Source: Gammaproteobacteria bacterium
Lineage (GTDB): Bacteria > Pseudomonadota > Gammaproteobacteria > Steroidobacterales > GCA-2729495
NCBI GenBank assembly: GCA_016874095.1
Contig: VGVH01000017.1
Span: forward strand, 1 to 49,615
Length of the DNA stretch: 49,615 nucleotides
Reading direction: 5' to 3'
Part shown: positions 1-7,817 of the stretch, in pieces
Layout of the letters: every line of letters starts with the position of its first letter
Position numbering within the stretch: position 1 is the first letter of the stretch
Notes under the pieces: generated by a model
The model's database searches: none
Told to the model about the DNA's origin: nothing
Seen by the model: the letters and a program-made list of their open reading frames with translations, nothing else
Position numbers and translations under genes: made by a program

Positions 1-178
1 GCCGCCGTCTCGCGATAGGGCGGATCCTGAACTCGGGACCGAAAGGACCCGCTTCAGTGGATGCGCCAAATGCAGCGCCATGTGCCACGGCAGCGGGTTT
101 TCGCCGGCTCCGTCGTGGTTGCTGTCGCCGCTGCTGCGCACGGCGCCGACGGCGTCACCGCACCCCTGCCCCGCCGGC
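1..178. other. Non-coding edge downstream of the tRNA operon
   Basis: No convincing gene lies here. The only reading frame of note begins near 57 and runs straight through both tRNA genes, so it is not a protein gene. On the tRNA-transcribed strand, 51 to 34 can fold into a seven-pair hairpin with one A-A mismatch closed by a four-base loop. It lies about 130 bases past the 3' end of tRNA-Glu and has no T-run after it, so it is at best a processing or weak termination signal. Confidence 0.3.
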
Positions 179-254
179 TGGCGTCCCCACGGGGATTCGA
201 ACCCCGGTTACCGCCGTGAAAGGGCGATGTCCTAGGCCTCTAGACGATGGGGAC
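179..254 (-). tRNA. tRNA-Glu (anticodon UUC)
   Basis: A complete 76-base cloverleaf on the minus strand. The acceptor stem pairs GTCCCCA with TGGGGAC, followed by discriminator G and an encoded CCA end. The anticodon loop reads CTTTCAC, giving anticodon TTC, and the T loop TTCGAAT is canonical. It lies 26 bases downstream of tRNA-Ala on the same strand, so the two are probably cut from one transcript. The enzyme that charges it, glutamyl-tRNA synthetase, is encoded about 180 bases upstream on the same strand. Confidence 0.97.
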
Positions 255-280
255 GTGGATCACAACAGCGCGGCGAGGTC

Positions 281-356
<76 letters not shown>

Positions 357-368
357 ACGCGGAGGCGG

Positions 369-397
369 ACTCTACGCAAGGCACCCTAGGGTGTCAA
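369..397 (-). promoter_or_regulatory. Sigma70 promoter of the tRNA-Ala/tRNA-Glu operon
   Basis: On the minus strand there is a perfect -35 box TTGACA (397-392), a 17-base spacer and a -10 box TAGAGT (374-369). Transcription would start around 362, six bases before the mature tRNA-Ala end. The stretch between the -10 box and the tRNA is almost all G/C (ccgcctccgcg), the type of discriminator that in gammaproteobacteria makes stable-RNA promoters sensitive to ppGpp. A perfect 12-base palindrome (382-393) overlaps the spacer and -35 box. Confidence 0.85.
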
Positions 398-434
398 TCA
401 AGTGGCGGTGATATCGGCGAAAAAAAACAACAGC

Positions 435-1841
435 TTACGCATTACCCGCGGTGATTCGACGAAGCGCCGCATCCAGCCTCTGCAATGAGCGATCCCGGCC
501 GACGAGTTCAAGGGTCACGTCGATGGGCGGCGACACGGTGCCGCCAGTCACCGCGACACGCAGCGGCTGACCGAGCTTCCCGAATCCGAGCCCCTGCTCC
601 GCCGCCACCCGGCTCACAGCATCGTGAATCGCCGCAGGAGTCCACTGAGGCAAGGCAGCCAGCGCGGTCCGCAGGGCAGCCAGCGGTTGTGCAATCGCCG
701 GCTTGAGGTGCTGGGCGACAGCCTTCGCATCCGACAGCGCCGGGTCGTCGAACGCAAAACGGCTGGCTTGCACGATGTCGTCGAGTGTCACCGACCGCTC
801 GCGCCACGCTTCGACCACTCGCTCGAGCGGCGGTCCGTTCGCCGGGTCCACTCCGCGACGTCGCATGTGCTCGCGCAGTGCGAGCGTAACCCTGCCGGTT
901 TCGGCAGTCTTCAGGTACTGCTGATTGAGCCAGTTGAGCTTTTCAGGATCGAACCGGGCGGGAGCGCCATTGACGGTCGATACATCGAACAGGCTGATCA
1001 TTTCCTCGCGTGAGAAAACTTCCTGATCGCCATGTGCCCAACCGAGACGCACGAGGTAATTGAGCAGCGCCTCCGGCAGAAACCCGCGGTCGCGGTACTC
1101 GAGAACGTTCACGGCACCATGGCGTTTGGAAAGCCGCGCGCCATCGGCGCCGAGAATCATGGGCAGGTGCGCATAGACCGGAACGGGCATGCCGATGGCC
1201 TTGAGGATGTTGATCTGTCGCGGCGTGTTGGTGAGATGATCATCGCCGCGGATCACGTGCGTGATACCCATGTCGGCGTCGTCCACGACTACGCCGAAAT
1301 GGAAAGTCGGCATCCCGTCAGATCGAACCAGGATCAGGTCATCGAGTTCCGAATTGCTGAACGTAACATCACCACGCACGAGGTCATGAACCGTGACGCT
1401 GCCTTCATGGGGATTACGCAGCCGAAGCACCGGCTCCACGCCGGCGACCGCGGCCTTGCGGTCGCGACAACGGCCGTTGTAGCGCGGATTCTCGCCACGC
1501 GCAGTCTGCGCCTGCCGCATGGCCTCGAGTTCCTCGCGGGAACAATAGCAATGGTAGGCGTCGCCCCGCGCAAGCAGGCCCGCCGCCACTTCCGCATAGC
1601 GCCCACGCCGCTCTGTCTGTCGGTACGGCCCCTCGTCCCAATCGATCCCCACCCAGCGCAGGCCCACGAGGATCGCCTCGATGGACTCCTCCGTGGAGCG
1701 CTCCAGGTCTGTATCCTCGATGCGCAGCACGAAACTGCCGCCGTGGTGACGGGCATAGAGCCAGGAAAACAGGGCCGTGCGCACCCCGCCGATGTGCAGG
1801 AAGCCCGTCGGGCTGGGAGCGAATCTGGTTTTGACGGTCAT
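435..1841 (-). CDS. gltX: Glutamyl-tRNA synthetase
   Basis: Cytoplasmic class I aminoacyl-tRNA synthetase that charges tRNA-Glu. The 468-residue product has the HIGH-type motif in PSPTGFLHIGG (residues 9-19) and the KMSKS-type motif LSKRH near 237-241. Cys98, Cys100 and Cys125 match three zinc ligands of E. coli GltX, while the fourth (His127 there) is Asp. I chose the ATG at 1841 because family members begin MTVKTRFAPSPTG; the frame stays open 14 codons further up without family similarity. It ends just before the tRNA operon, with a run of eight T on its strand right after the stop (427-420). It is divergent from the phosphopantetheinyl transferase, with 51 bases between starts. Confidence 0.96.
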   Translation of the reverse strand: MTVKTRFAPSPTGFLHIGGVRTALFSWLYARHHGGSFVLRIEDTDLERSTEESIEAILVGLRWVGIDWDEGPYRQTERRGRYAEVAAGLLARGDAYHCYCSREELEAMRQAQTARGENPRYNGRCRDRKAAVAGVEPVLRLRNPHEGSVTVHDLVRGDVTFSNSELDDLILVRSDGMPTFHFGVVVDDADMGITHVIRGDDHLTNTPRQINILKAIGMPVPVYAHLPMILGADGARLSKRHGAVNVLEYRDRGFLPEALLNYLVRLGWAHGDQEVFSREEMISLFDVSTVNGAPARFDPEKLNWLNQQYLKTAETGRVTLALREHMRRRGVDPANGPPLERVVEAWRERSVTLDDIVQASRFAFDDPALSDAKAVAQHLKPAIAQPLAALRTALAALPQWTPAAIHDAVSRVAAEQGLGFGKLGQPLRVAVTGGTVSPPIDVTLELVGRDRSLQRLDAALRRITAGNA

Positions 1842-1892
1842 GGCGGCGAGTCCGGCGTGGGGAGCGCGGATTCTACCTGTCACAATGAGCCG

Positions 1893-2591
1893 ATGGCTCC
1901 GCCTCGGTCAGATACGCTGCATGCACGGGTGGCCGCGCTGTTTCCACCGGGCGTGATCACCTGTGTCTCGCTCGATCCCGCTGCACTGGCGGACCTCTCT
2001 CCCCGGGAAGCGGAGGCCACCCTGCGCTTCGCGACCGCCCGGCTCACCGAGTTCCGCCGCGGCCGCTATTGCGCACGCGAGGCGTTGCGCGGCCTCGCAG
2101 TCCCGGAACACGAGGTGCCGGTCGGATCGAACCGCGAACCGCTTTGGCCGGACGGCGTGGTCGGCAGCATCAGCCACACCCGGGGCATGGCCGCTGCGGT
2201 AGTTGGGCGTCGCAGCGAATTCGCATCGCTTGGACTCGACATCGAGGATGCCGGCGCGCTGGAGCCGTCCCTCGTGGCGCGCATCTGCCGTGACGACGAA
2301 CTCGCCCAACTCGATGCGCTTGGCCTCGGCACCGGCGAAGCCGCGCTCCTTGTGTTCAGCATAAAGGAGGCCGCTTACAAGGCGTTATGGCCGGTCATCC
2401 GCCACTTCCTCAACTTCCATGACATCGCGACCGTGATCGATACGGCTACGCAGCAGTTTCGAGTGCAGTCGCATGCGCCATACTGCGCCCGGTCAGTGTG
2501 CGATGCGATCAGTGGCCGCTACTGGGTCGAAGAGCACTGGCTCGCCGCGGGGGCGACACTGGCACAACCTAGCGCGGCTTCGAAGTACTGA
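1893..2591 (+). CDS. 4'-phosphopantetheinyl transferase (EntD/Sfp-like)
   Basis: Transfers phosphopantetheine from CoA onto the serine of carrier proteins. The 232-residue product shows the signature blocks in order: LWPDGVVGSISHT (84-96), the Mg-binding LGLDIED (113-119, Asp116 and Glu118) and FSIKEAAYK (155-163, Glu159 and Lys163). These match the EntD branch. An open frame extends far upstream, but that stretch is antisense to gltX; ATG at 1893 is the first start outside it. Its 3' end overlaps the convergent WecA-like gene by 23 bases. A likely client is the acyl carrier protein at 24761 in the same locus, but fatty-acid ACP or other carriers elsewhere are equally possible. Confidence 0.88.
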   Translation: MAPPRSDTLHARVAALFPPGVITCVSLDPAALADLSPREAEATLRFATARLTEFRRGRYCAREALRGLAVPEHEVPVGSNREPLWPDGVVGSISHTRGMAAAVVGRRSEFASLGLDIEDAGALEPSLVARICRDDELAQLDALGLGTGEAALLVFSIKEAAYKALWPVIRHFLNFHDIATVIDTATQQFRVQSHAPYCARSVCDAISGRYWVEEHWLAAGATLAQPSAASKY

Positions 2592-3894
2592 CCGCTGCCT
2601 GGCCCGTTGCCGCTGGCAAAGCGCCGCGATCCGCCTGTAGACGTTCATCGAAGCTCGGCTGGAATGATTCGCTGCGCGGAACCGCACGATCGCTGGCCCG
2701 TCGCGGAGCGTGAGCGTGCCGGCGCTCGAGCCAGGAACGCCGCTCCGGACCGCTGAAATTCGCACAAGTCGCCATCCGACGATCGGTCAACACGCGCCGG
2801 TCCGGCTCAGCGCTGCGGCGCCGGCAGATCGGCCAGCCGAGAAGCCGCATCACGCGCCATGCGTGCATGATCATGATGAGATACAGCAGGCCGGCCCCGA
2901 GGAATGCCCCGGCAATCACCATATCCGGCCAATCCAGCCAGGTGCTGATCAGTCCGACGGCGACACCGAAAGCGCCGATACCCGCCATGATCGCAACCGT
3001 CTGACTGACCGAGAAGCCTGCCAGCAGAAAAATATGATGCAGATGCTCGCGATCCGGGTAAAACGGCGAGCGCCGCTTGAGGATTCGCCGCAACATCATC
3101 GCAACAGCGTCGATGGTCGGCACCAACACGAACCACAACGCTGCCGCGGGACTCAACGCGGCGTCAGGCCCCTGCGAAAAGGCAATCGCGCACCAGGCCA
3201 ATGCAAGGCCAAGGAACATGCTGCCGGCGTCGCCGAGGAAAACTACGGCCTTGCCCAGCCCCGGAAGTCTCAAGTTGAAGAGCAGGAACCCTGCAGTGGC
3301 GCCGGCAAGCAAAGCCAGGAGCGCTCCATGAGTGGGTTCACCCCATATCCCGACGGCGACCGCGAATCCGGTCAGCGAGATCATCGTCTGCGTGCCGCTC
3401 AGGCCGTCGAGACCATCGCACATGTTCAGCGCATTGATGACACCGACGGTGGCGAAGACTGTGAATGGGACAGCGAGGATGCCGAGACCGAGGTGGCCAG
3501 CACCGGGCGCCAGCTGGCCCAGATCCTGTAGCACAGCCCCGCTGGCGTAGACCAAGACCAGAGCAGCGGCGATCTGGGCGATGAAACGAAAGCCGATAGA
3601 CAGCTCAAACAAATCGTCCGCAAGACCGACCACGACCAGGACCAGGCCACTCAGCAGGAACCCGGTTGCCGTCGGGTCGTAGACCGGCAGCTTATCGATC
3701 TCCGGCAGCGAGTGCACGAGGACGGCTGTCAGGAAAATCGCGAGTCCGCCGATCAGCGGAACGGGACCGCTGTGGCGCTTGCGGCTATCCGGCACATCCA
3801 CCAGACCTACCCGCACAGCGAGCGGTCGCAGCACCAACACCAAGGCGACGCAAATCCCGAATGCGAGCGCGAATACGGTGTGGAACTGGAGCAA
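2569..3894 (-). CDS. WecA/MraY-type undecaprenyl-phosphate sugar-1-P transferase (GT4-like)
   Basis: A polytopic inner-membrane enzyme that starts lipid-linked glycans by moving a sugar-1-phosphate (usually HexNAc-1-P) to undecaprenyl phosphate. The 441-residue protein has about ten hydrophobic segments and the family motifs VGLADDLF (Asp pair, about residue 90), NALNMCDGLDGL, FLGDAGSMFLG and the HLHHIF box. The start is a TTG, since an in-frame stop lies a few codons upstream and no ATG is available. The last roughly 85 residues form a hydrophilic cytoplasmic tail with four (D/E)RR tripeptides. It overlaps the phosphopantetheinyl transferase tail to tail. A second, unrelated initiator (PHPT type) sits at 9268. 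Confidence 0.9.
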   Translation of the reverse strand: MLQFHTVFALAFGICVALVLVLRPLAVRVGLVDVPDSRKRHSGPVPLIGGLAIFLTAVLVHSLPEIDKLPVYDPTATGFLLSGLVLVVVGLADDLFELSIGFRFIAQIAAALVLVYASGAVLQDLGQLAPGAGHLGLGILAVPFTVFATVGVINALNMCDGLDGLSGTQTMISLTGFAVAVGIWGEPTHGALLALLAGATAGFLLFNLRLPGLGKAVVFLGDAGSMFLGLALAWCAIAFSQGPDAALSPAAALWFVLVPTIDAVAMMLRRILKRRSPFYPDREHLHHIFLLAGFSVSQTVAIMAGIGAFGVAVGLISTWLDWPDMVIAGAFLGAGLLYLIMIMHAWRVMRLLGWPICRRRSAEPDRRVLTDRRMATCANFSGPERRSWLERRHAHAPRRASDRAVPRSESFQPSFDERLQADRGALPAATGQAAVSTSKPR

Positions 3895-4231
3895 GAGGCG
3901 GAACCCCGGTCTTTATCTAGGCGTGCTATTCAATCAGTGTCGTAAAACACTGTATCCCTGACAAAATTATCGGTTAATAATATCCGCTGTTCTGCGATTT
4001 GGCGCACATCCGCAAGGGCATCGGGAGAGCCAGAATACGTCGAGAGAATTATCGGCTGGCCATGGACGGGCAGCGGGTGTACTGAACCAGTTGGGATAAT
4101 TTTACCCTAATCTTAACAAGCACTTAAGTGACCGACCCAAGAATTCTAATCTGATCCCTCGAAGTCCGGCGGCGCACTGTTCCCGCGCCGCCTGCCTCTT
4201 GGGTCGCAGCGTCAACCTCTGGAGTTTCCCT
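3895..4231. promoter_or_regulatory. Divergent AT-rich intergenic region with repeated AATTATC motifs
   Basis: This 337-base gap separates the WecA-like gene (minus) from the export gene (plus) and is clearly richer in A/T than its surroundings. The heptamer AATTATC occurs at 3965-3971 and 4047-4053 on the plus strand and again at 4101-4095 on the minus strand; the first two share AATTATCGG. There is an inverted repeat ATTAT/ATAAT (3966-3981), the separate dyad at 3935-3952 and a perfect 10-base palindrome cacttaagtg (4121-4130). TTAAGT (4124-4129), 17 bases, TAATCT (4147-4152) is a weak sigma70-like pair pointing at the export gene. Likely a shared control region; the binding proteins are unknown. 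Confidence 0.5.
3935..3952. repeat. Inverted repeat, 6-6-6 dyad
   Basis: CAGTGT, a six-base spacer and ACACTG form a perfect dyad, 41 to 58 bases upstream of the TTG start of the WecA-like gene. The size and symmetry fit a dimeric regulator's operator. As RNA on the minus strand it would be a small leader hairpin. It is not followed by a T-run, so it is not a normal terminator. Confidence 0.45.
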
Positions 4232-4822
4232 ATGTTCACTGCTTCGCTCCTCCGCCGCTCACGGCACTGCGCCGTCGGGCTGCTGCTCGTCCTCTTCGCC
4301 ACCGGCGTGTCTGCGGCGGATACCACGGCTGTGAGAGATCCCTACCTGATCAATCCCGGCGACATCCTGACCATCAGCGTCTGGAAAGAACCTGACCTGC
4401 TCCGGGAAGTGCAGGTGAACCCCGATGGCCTAATGTCCTTCCCGCTGGCTGGCGACATGCTGGCCGCTGGCCGCACGGTCTCTCAGCTGCAAGCCGAATT
4501 GACCGAGAAGCTCGGTCGCCTCATCCCCGATGCGTCGGTCAGCGTGGGCACGAAATTTCTCAATGGCAACACCATCTACGTGCTCGGCCAGGTCAACCGC
4601 CCGAACATCTACCAGATGTTCCGCCCGACCGACGTCATGCAGGCGATTTCCATGGCCGGCGGCGTCACGTCGTTCGCCGACCTCAATGGCATCCGCGTCC
4701 TGCGCCGCGACGAAAACGGCAAGCAGGTTTCGATCCGGTTCCGGTACGACGACATCCGGGACGGCGACAAGCTGGCACAGAACATCGTGCTGCGGGCCGG
4801 CGACACGATCGTCGTGCCCTGA
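4232..4822 (+). CDS. Polysaccharide export protein (Wza/OPX-like, SLBB)
   Basis: Periplasmic/outer-membrane export component of capsule and EPS systems. The 196-residue product has a signal peptide (cut predicted after VSA, residues 26-28), then the Poly_export domain starting at YLINPGDILTISVWKEPDL and an SLBB domain (VLGQVNRPN onward), ending in a typical AGDTIVVP. Unlike the second export gene at 43214 it has no lipobox Cys. ATG at 4232 is favoured over an open frame 11 codons longer because GGAG lies seven bases upstream. It opens a plus-strand operon with the barrel and algD genes. It is short for the family, as in XrtA-associated members, which lack the C-terminal barrel helix of Wza. 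Confidence 0.9.
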   Translation: MFTASLLRRSRHCAVGLLLVLFATGVSAADTTAVRDPYLINPGDILTISVWKEPDLLREVQVNPDGLMSFPLAGDMLAAGRTVSQLQAELTEKLGRLIPDASVSVGTKFLNGNTIYVLGQVNRPNIYQMFRPTDVMQAISMAGGVTSFADLNGIRVLRRDENGKQVSIRFRYDDIRDGDKLAQNIVLRAGDTIVVP

Positions 4823-4842
4823 AGCGCCCGGGCCGCGCTGCC

Positions 4843-6258
4843 ATGATTAGCACTCGCGCTGCCGGGCGACCGGGCTGTCGTCTGCCGCTCGCGGCAACGC
4901 TGCTGGCGCTGCTTCCGGGTCTGGCTCACGGTGACCTCGAGTGGAAAGTGACGCCTGTCATCTCGGCCGACCTCATCTACGAATTCAATCCCGACGGCGT
5001 TCCCGACGAGTCGCCGGAGCCGAAGGACGACGCCTACATCAGCGCGACTTATGCCAAGTTGAATTTCGTCGGTCGCGGCCAGGACAGTCTCTATGAGATC
5101 GAGCCCAGCGTGCGATTTCGCGAGTCATGGGCCAACGACAGCAACCGTCAGCTCGATGGGAGGGACTACGGGCTGCGTGCCAGTTCGGCATGGTTGCTCG
5201 AAAACACCCGGTTCGCCCTTTATGGCAGCTATTCCCGTTTGCCGAGCCGTGACACCGACTACCCGATCGCCAACCCGAATACCGAACAGGTGAGCGGCGG
5301 CGGGCTGGGCTGCACCGAGGAAATTGCGATCCAGGGCCGCTGCACGGTAGATGAGCGTCAGGATCACTGGTACATCCAGCCGGAGCTTTCCCGCAGCATT
5401 ACCCCATTGCTGGCATGGGACGCCAATGCCAATTTATCCCGGACGAGCTACAGCGAAGCCGAGATTACCGGCCGCCTCGACTATGACTATTATGCCATTG
5501 GCAGCGGCCTGACCCGGATATTCGCCGAACGTCACCAGCTGTACGTGCGCGGCTCGTTCAGTTACTTCAACTCCGAGCAGCCTGTGAGCGCCGTGGAAGA
5601 TGACGAGCGTTACCGGTTCAACAATCGCACCTATAACGAAGGCATCCAGGTAGGCTACTTCTACAGCTTCAGCCCCCAGCTGACATTCTCCGCCAATGCC
5701 GGCGCATCGTTCAGCCAGGTTCGATTTTCGGGCCTGGAAACGCTGAATGGCCTGCCGTGCCTCACTGACAACGACGAGGACGGATTCGACAGCGTTCCCT
5801 GCACCCTGCGCTCGGACGACACGAATTTCGTCGGGAACGTCATCCTTCGCCGCCAGATCGGCGACCGCATTTCCGCGCAGCTGAATGCAGGTCGCGAAAT
5901 CCAGCCGGGGGGCGATGGGGCGCAGGTGGTGTCGGATATATTCGGCGCGCACCTCGATCGGGAATTCAGCACGAAGTTGCGCGGTTCGGTGAGTCTCCTC
6001 TACAGCTCCCAGACAGCTCTTGGCGCCCGAACGGAGGGCGTCCTCAGGCGACGATTCGACCGCGATTACCTCAATGCTGCAACCTCGATCAACTGGAAAT
6101 TCGTTCGCGACTTCGAGCTGCAGATACAGTTCAGTTATCAACTGGACAAGCAGAAGAGCCCTCTCGACTCGGAAACCACGTTTTCGCTGGACAAGGACAA
6201 CAGCGTCATCGTGCTCAGTATACGGTACAGCAAAGCGTTCCTCCTGAACGGCTTCTAG
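4843..6258 (+). CDS. Outer-membrane beta-barrel protein, EPS-associated
   Basis: A 471-residue protein with a signal peptide (cut near AHG, residue 30) followed by many alternating amphipathic strands rich in Tyr, Arg and Ser, ending in a C-terminal Phe as expected for a BAM substrate. A Cys pair (CTEEIAIQGRC, about residues 166-176) and another near 305 could form loop disulphides. It starts 20 bases after the export gene and four bases before algD, so it probably supplies the outer-membrane pore for the exported polymer. It resembles the barrel at 39232 in type but is not an obvious close copy. No enzymatic residues are apparent. Confidence 0.75.
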   Translation: MISTRAAGRPGCRLPLAATLLALLPGLAHGDLEWKVTPVISADLIYEFNPDGVPDESPEPKDDAYISATYAKLNFVGRGQDSLYEIEPSVRFRESWANDSNRQLDGRDYGLRASSAWLLENTRFALYGSYSRLPSRDTDYPIANPNTEQVSGGGLGCTEEIAIQGRCTVDERQDHWYIQPELSRSITPLLAWDANANLSRTSYSEAEITGRLDYDYYAIGSGLTRIFAERHQLYVRGSFSYFNSEQPVSAVEDDERYRFNNRTYNEGIQVGYFYSFSPQLTFSANAGASFSQVRFSGLETLNGLPCLTDNDEDGFDSVPCTLRSDDTNFVGNVILRRQIGDRISAQLNAGREIQPGGDGAQVVSDIFGAHLDREFSTKLRGSVSLLYSSQTALGARTEGVLRRRFDRDYLNAATSINWKFVRDFELQIQFSYQLDKQKSPLDSETTFSLDKDNSVIVLSIRYSKAFLLNGF

Positions 6259-6262
6259 CAGC

Positions 6263-7576
6263 ATGCGCATAAGCGTTTTCGGCCTCGGCTACGTCGGCGC
6301 GGTCTCGGCAGTCTGTCTCGCACGGGACGGGCACGAAGTGATCGGCGTGGACCCCAATCAGACAAAGGTCGACCTGATCAACGGCGGCCACTCGCCCATC
6401 GTCGAGAAGGGCCTCGAAGACCTCATTTCGGCGGCTGTCGGTCGCGGCCTGCTGCGGGCGGTCACGGATGCCGGGCCGGCAGTCGATGGATCCGATCTGT
6501 CGCTGGTCTGCGTGGGCACACCGTCGGAAGCGAACGGAAGTCTCAACCTGCGCTACGTACGCGCGGTGTGCGAACAGATCGGCCGCTGCCTCGCGAAGAA
6601 GGGCAGTTACCACACCGTCGTCATGCGCAGCACCATCCTGCCTGGCACGATGCGGGGAACGGTCATTCCGGCACTCGAGCAGGCCTCGAGCCTCAAGGCC
6701 GGCCGGGACTTCGGTGTCTGCAACAACCCCGAGTTCCTGCGCGAAGGAACGGCCATCCACGACTACGATCATCCGCCCAAGACCGTCATCGGTACGGTCG
6801 ATCAGCGCAGCGGCGACCTGCTGGCCAGCCTCTACGAGCGCCTCGAGGCACCGATGATCCGCACGGCCGTCGAGACGGCCGAGATGGTCAAGTACGTCGA
6901 CAACGTGTGGCATGCCGTAAAAGTCGCGTTCGCCAACGAAGTCGGCTCGGTCTGCAAGAAGATCGGCATAGACAGCCACTCGGTCATGGACATCTTCTGC
7001 CAGGACCGCAAGCTCAATATTTCCCCGCATTACCTGAAACCTGGATTCGCCTTCGGCGGCTCCTGTCTGCCGAAGGACGTGTCGGCCCTGTCGTACGAGG
7101 CCGCGCGGCTGGACCTGCGGTTGCCGCTGCTCGAATCGATCATGGAAAGCAACCGGCTGCATGTCGAGCGCGGTCTGGAAATGATCATGGCGCATGGTCG
7201 CAAGCGCATTGGCGTACTCGGACTCAGCTTCAAGGCAGGCACGGATGACCTGCGCCACAGCCCGATGGTCGATGTCACCGAACGGCTTATCGGCAAGGGC
7301 TATGACGTGCGCCTGTACGATCGCAACGTCAGCCTGTCACGACTGATCGGTGCCAACCGCGAGTACATCCTGAGCCACATCCCGCACATCGCCCGGCTCA
7401 TGGTCGAGTCGCTGGATAAAGTCCTCGCTTTTGCCGAGGTCATCGTCATCGGCAACGGCAGTGAAGAATTCGGCGCAGCGCTGCACCGGCTGCGTGACGA
7501 CCAGCAGGTAATCGACCTGGTCCGGTTGAAACCTTCCGGCCCGATCAATGCGCGCTATGAAGGGATCGCCTGGTAA
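6263..7576 (+). CDS. algD: GDP-mannose 6-dehydrogenase
   Basis: Oxidises GDP-mannose to GDP-mannuronic acid with NAD. The 437-residue protein follows Pseudomonas AlgD along its whole length: the N-terminal Rossmann motif FGLGYVGAV, NPEFLRE, the EMVKYVDNVWHAVKV helix, catalytic Cys268 in FAFGGSCLPKD, and GLSFKAGTDDLR in the C-terminal domain. The length and catalytic residue number equal those of AlgD, which argues for GDP-mannose rather than UDP-glucose as substrate. It starts four bases after the barrel gene. No other alginate gene (alg8, alg44, epimerase) is in the window, so the mannuronate probably goes into a different polymer. Confidence 0.9.
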   Translation: MRISVFGLGYVGAVSAVCLARDGHEVIGVDPNQTKVDLINGGHSPIVEKGLEDLISAAVGRGLLRAVTDAGPAVDGSDLSLVCVGTPSEANGSLNLRYVRAVCEQIGRCLAKKGSYHTVVMRSTILPGTMRGTVIPALEQASSLKAGRDFGVCNNPEFLREGTAIHDYDHPPKTVIGTVDQRSGDLLASLYERLEAPMIRTAVETAEMVKYVDNVWHAVKVAFANEVGSVCKKIGIDSHSVMDIFCQDRKLNISPHYLKPGFAFGGSCLPKDVSALSYEAARLDLRLPLLESIMESNRLHVERGLEMIMAHGRKRIGVLGLSFKAGTDDLRHSPMVDVTERLIGKGYDVRLYDRNVSLSRLIGANREYILSHIPHIARLMVESLDKVLAFAEVIVIGNGSEEFGAALHRLRDDQQVIDLVRLKPSGPINARYEGIAW

Positions 7577-7590
7577 GGCAGGCGGGAGTC

Positions 7591-7665
7591 TGGTGGGCGA
7601 TGTAGGGATTGAACCTACGACCTCTCCCGTGTGAAGGGAGCGCTCTCCCGCTGAGCTAATCGCCC
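7591..7665 (-). tRNA. tRNA-Val (anticodon CAC)
   Basis: A complete 75-base cloverleaf on the minus strand: acceptor GGGCGAT/ATCGCCC, discriminator A and encoded CCA, D stem GCTC/GAGC, anticodon stem CTCCC/GGGAG around loop TTCACAC, giving anticodon CAC (Val GUG). The T stem GTAGG/CCTAC is fully paired. It lies 14 bases after algD, facing it, and 152 bases before the ATPase gene. I found no convincing -35/-10 pair upstream of it. Confidence 0.96.
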
Positions 7666-7817
7666 GCCGCCCACGGATACAGGACCGCCAGGGGTTGCCG
7701 GTGCCGCGAACCGTGAATAGCTGCACATAATAAGGCAAGGCGAATCGCGCCGGAAGCCGACAGCCTGTAATACCATAGTCCAGCCATTGAGAACCACGAA
7801 CGGGCCGGCCTGAAACC

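Noticed and set aside
420-427. T-run (minus strand) after gltX as an intrinsic terminator
   Set aside because: I could not build a stable G/C-rich stem directly before it, so a Rho-independent terminator is not supported.
1032-1892. Long N-terminal extension of the phosphopantetheinyl transferase frame
   Set aside because: The extra 287 codons are exactly antisense to gltX and carry no PPTase similarity; the domain starts at 1893.
3999-4015. Sigma54-like TTGG...GC element upstream of the export gene
   Set aside because: Only nine bases separate GG and GC; the -24/-12 promoter requires ten. The other consensus bases also differ.
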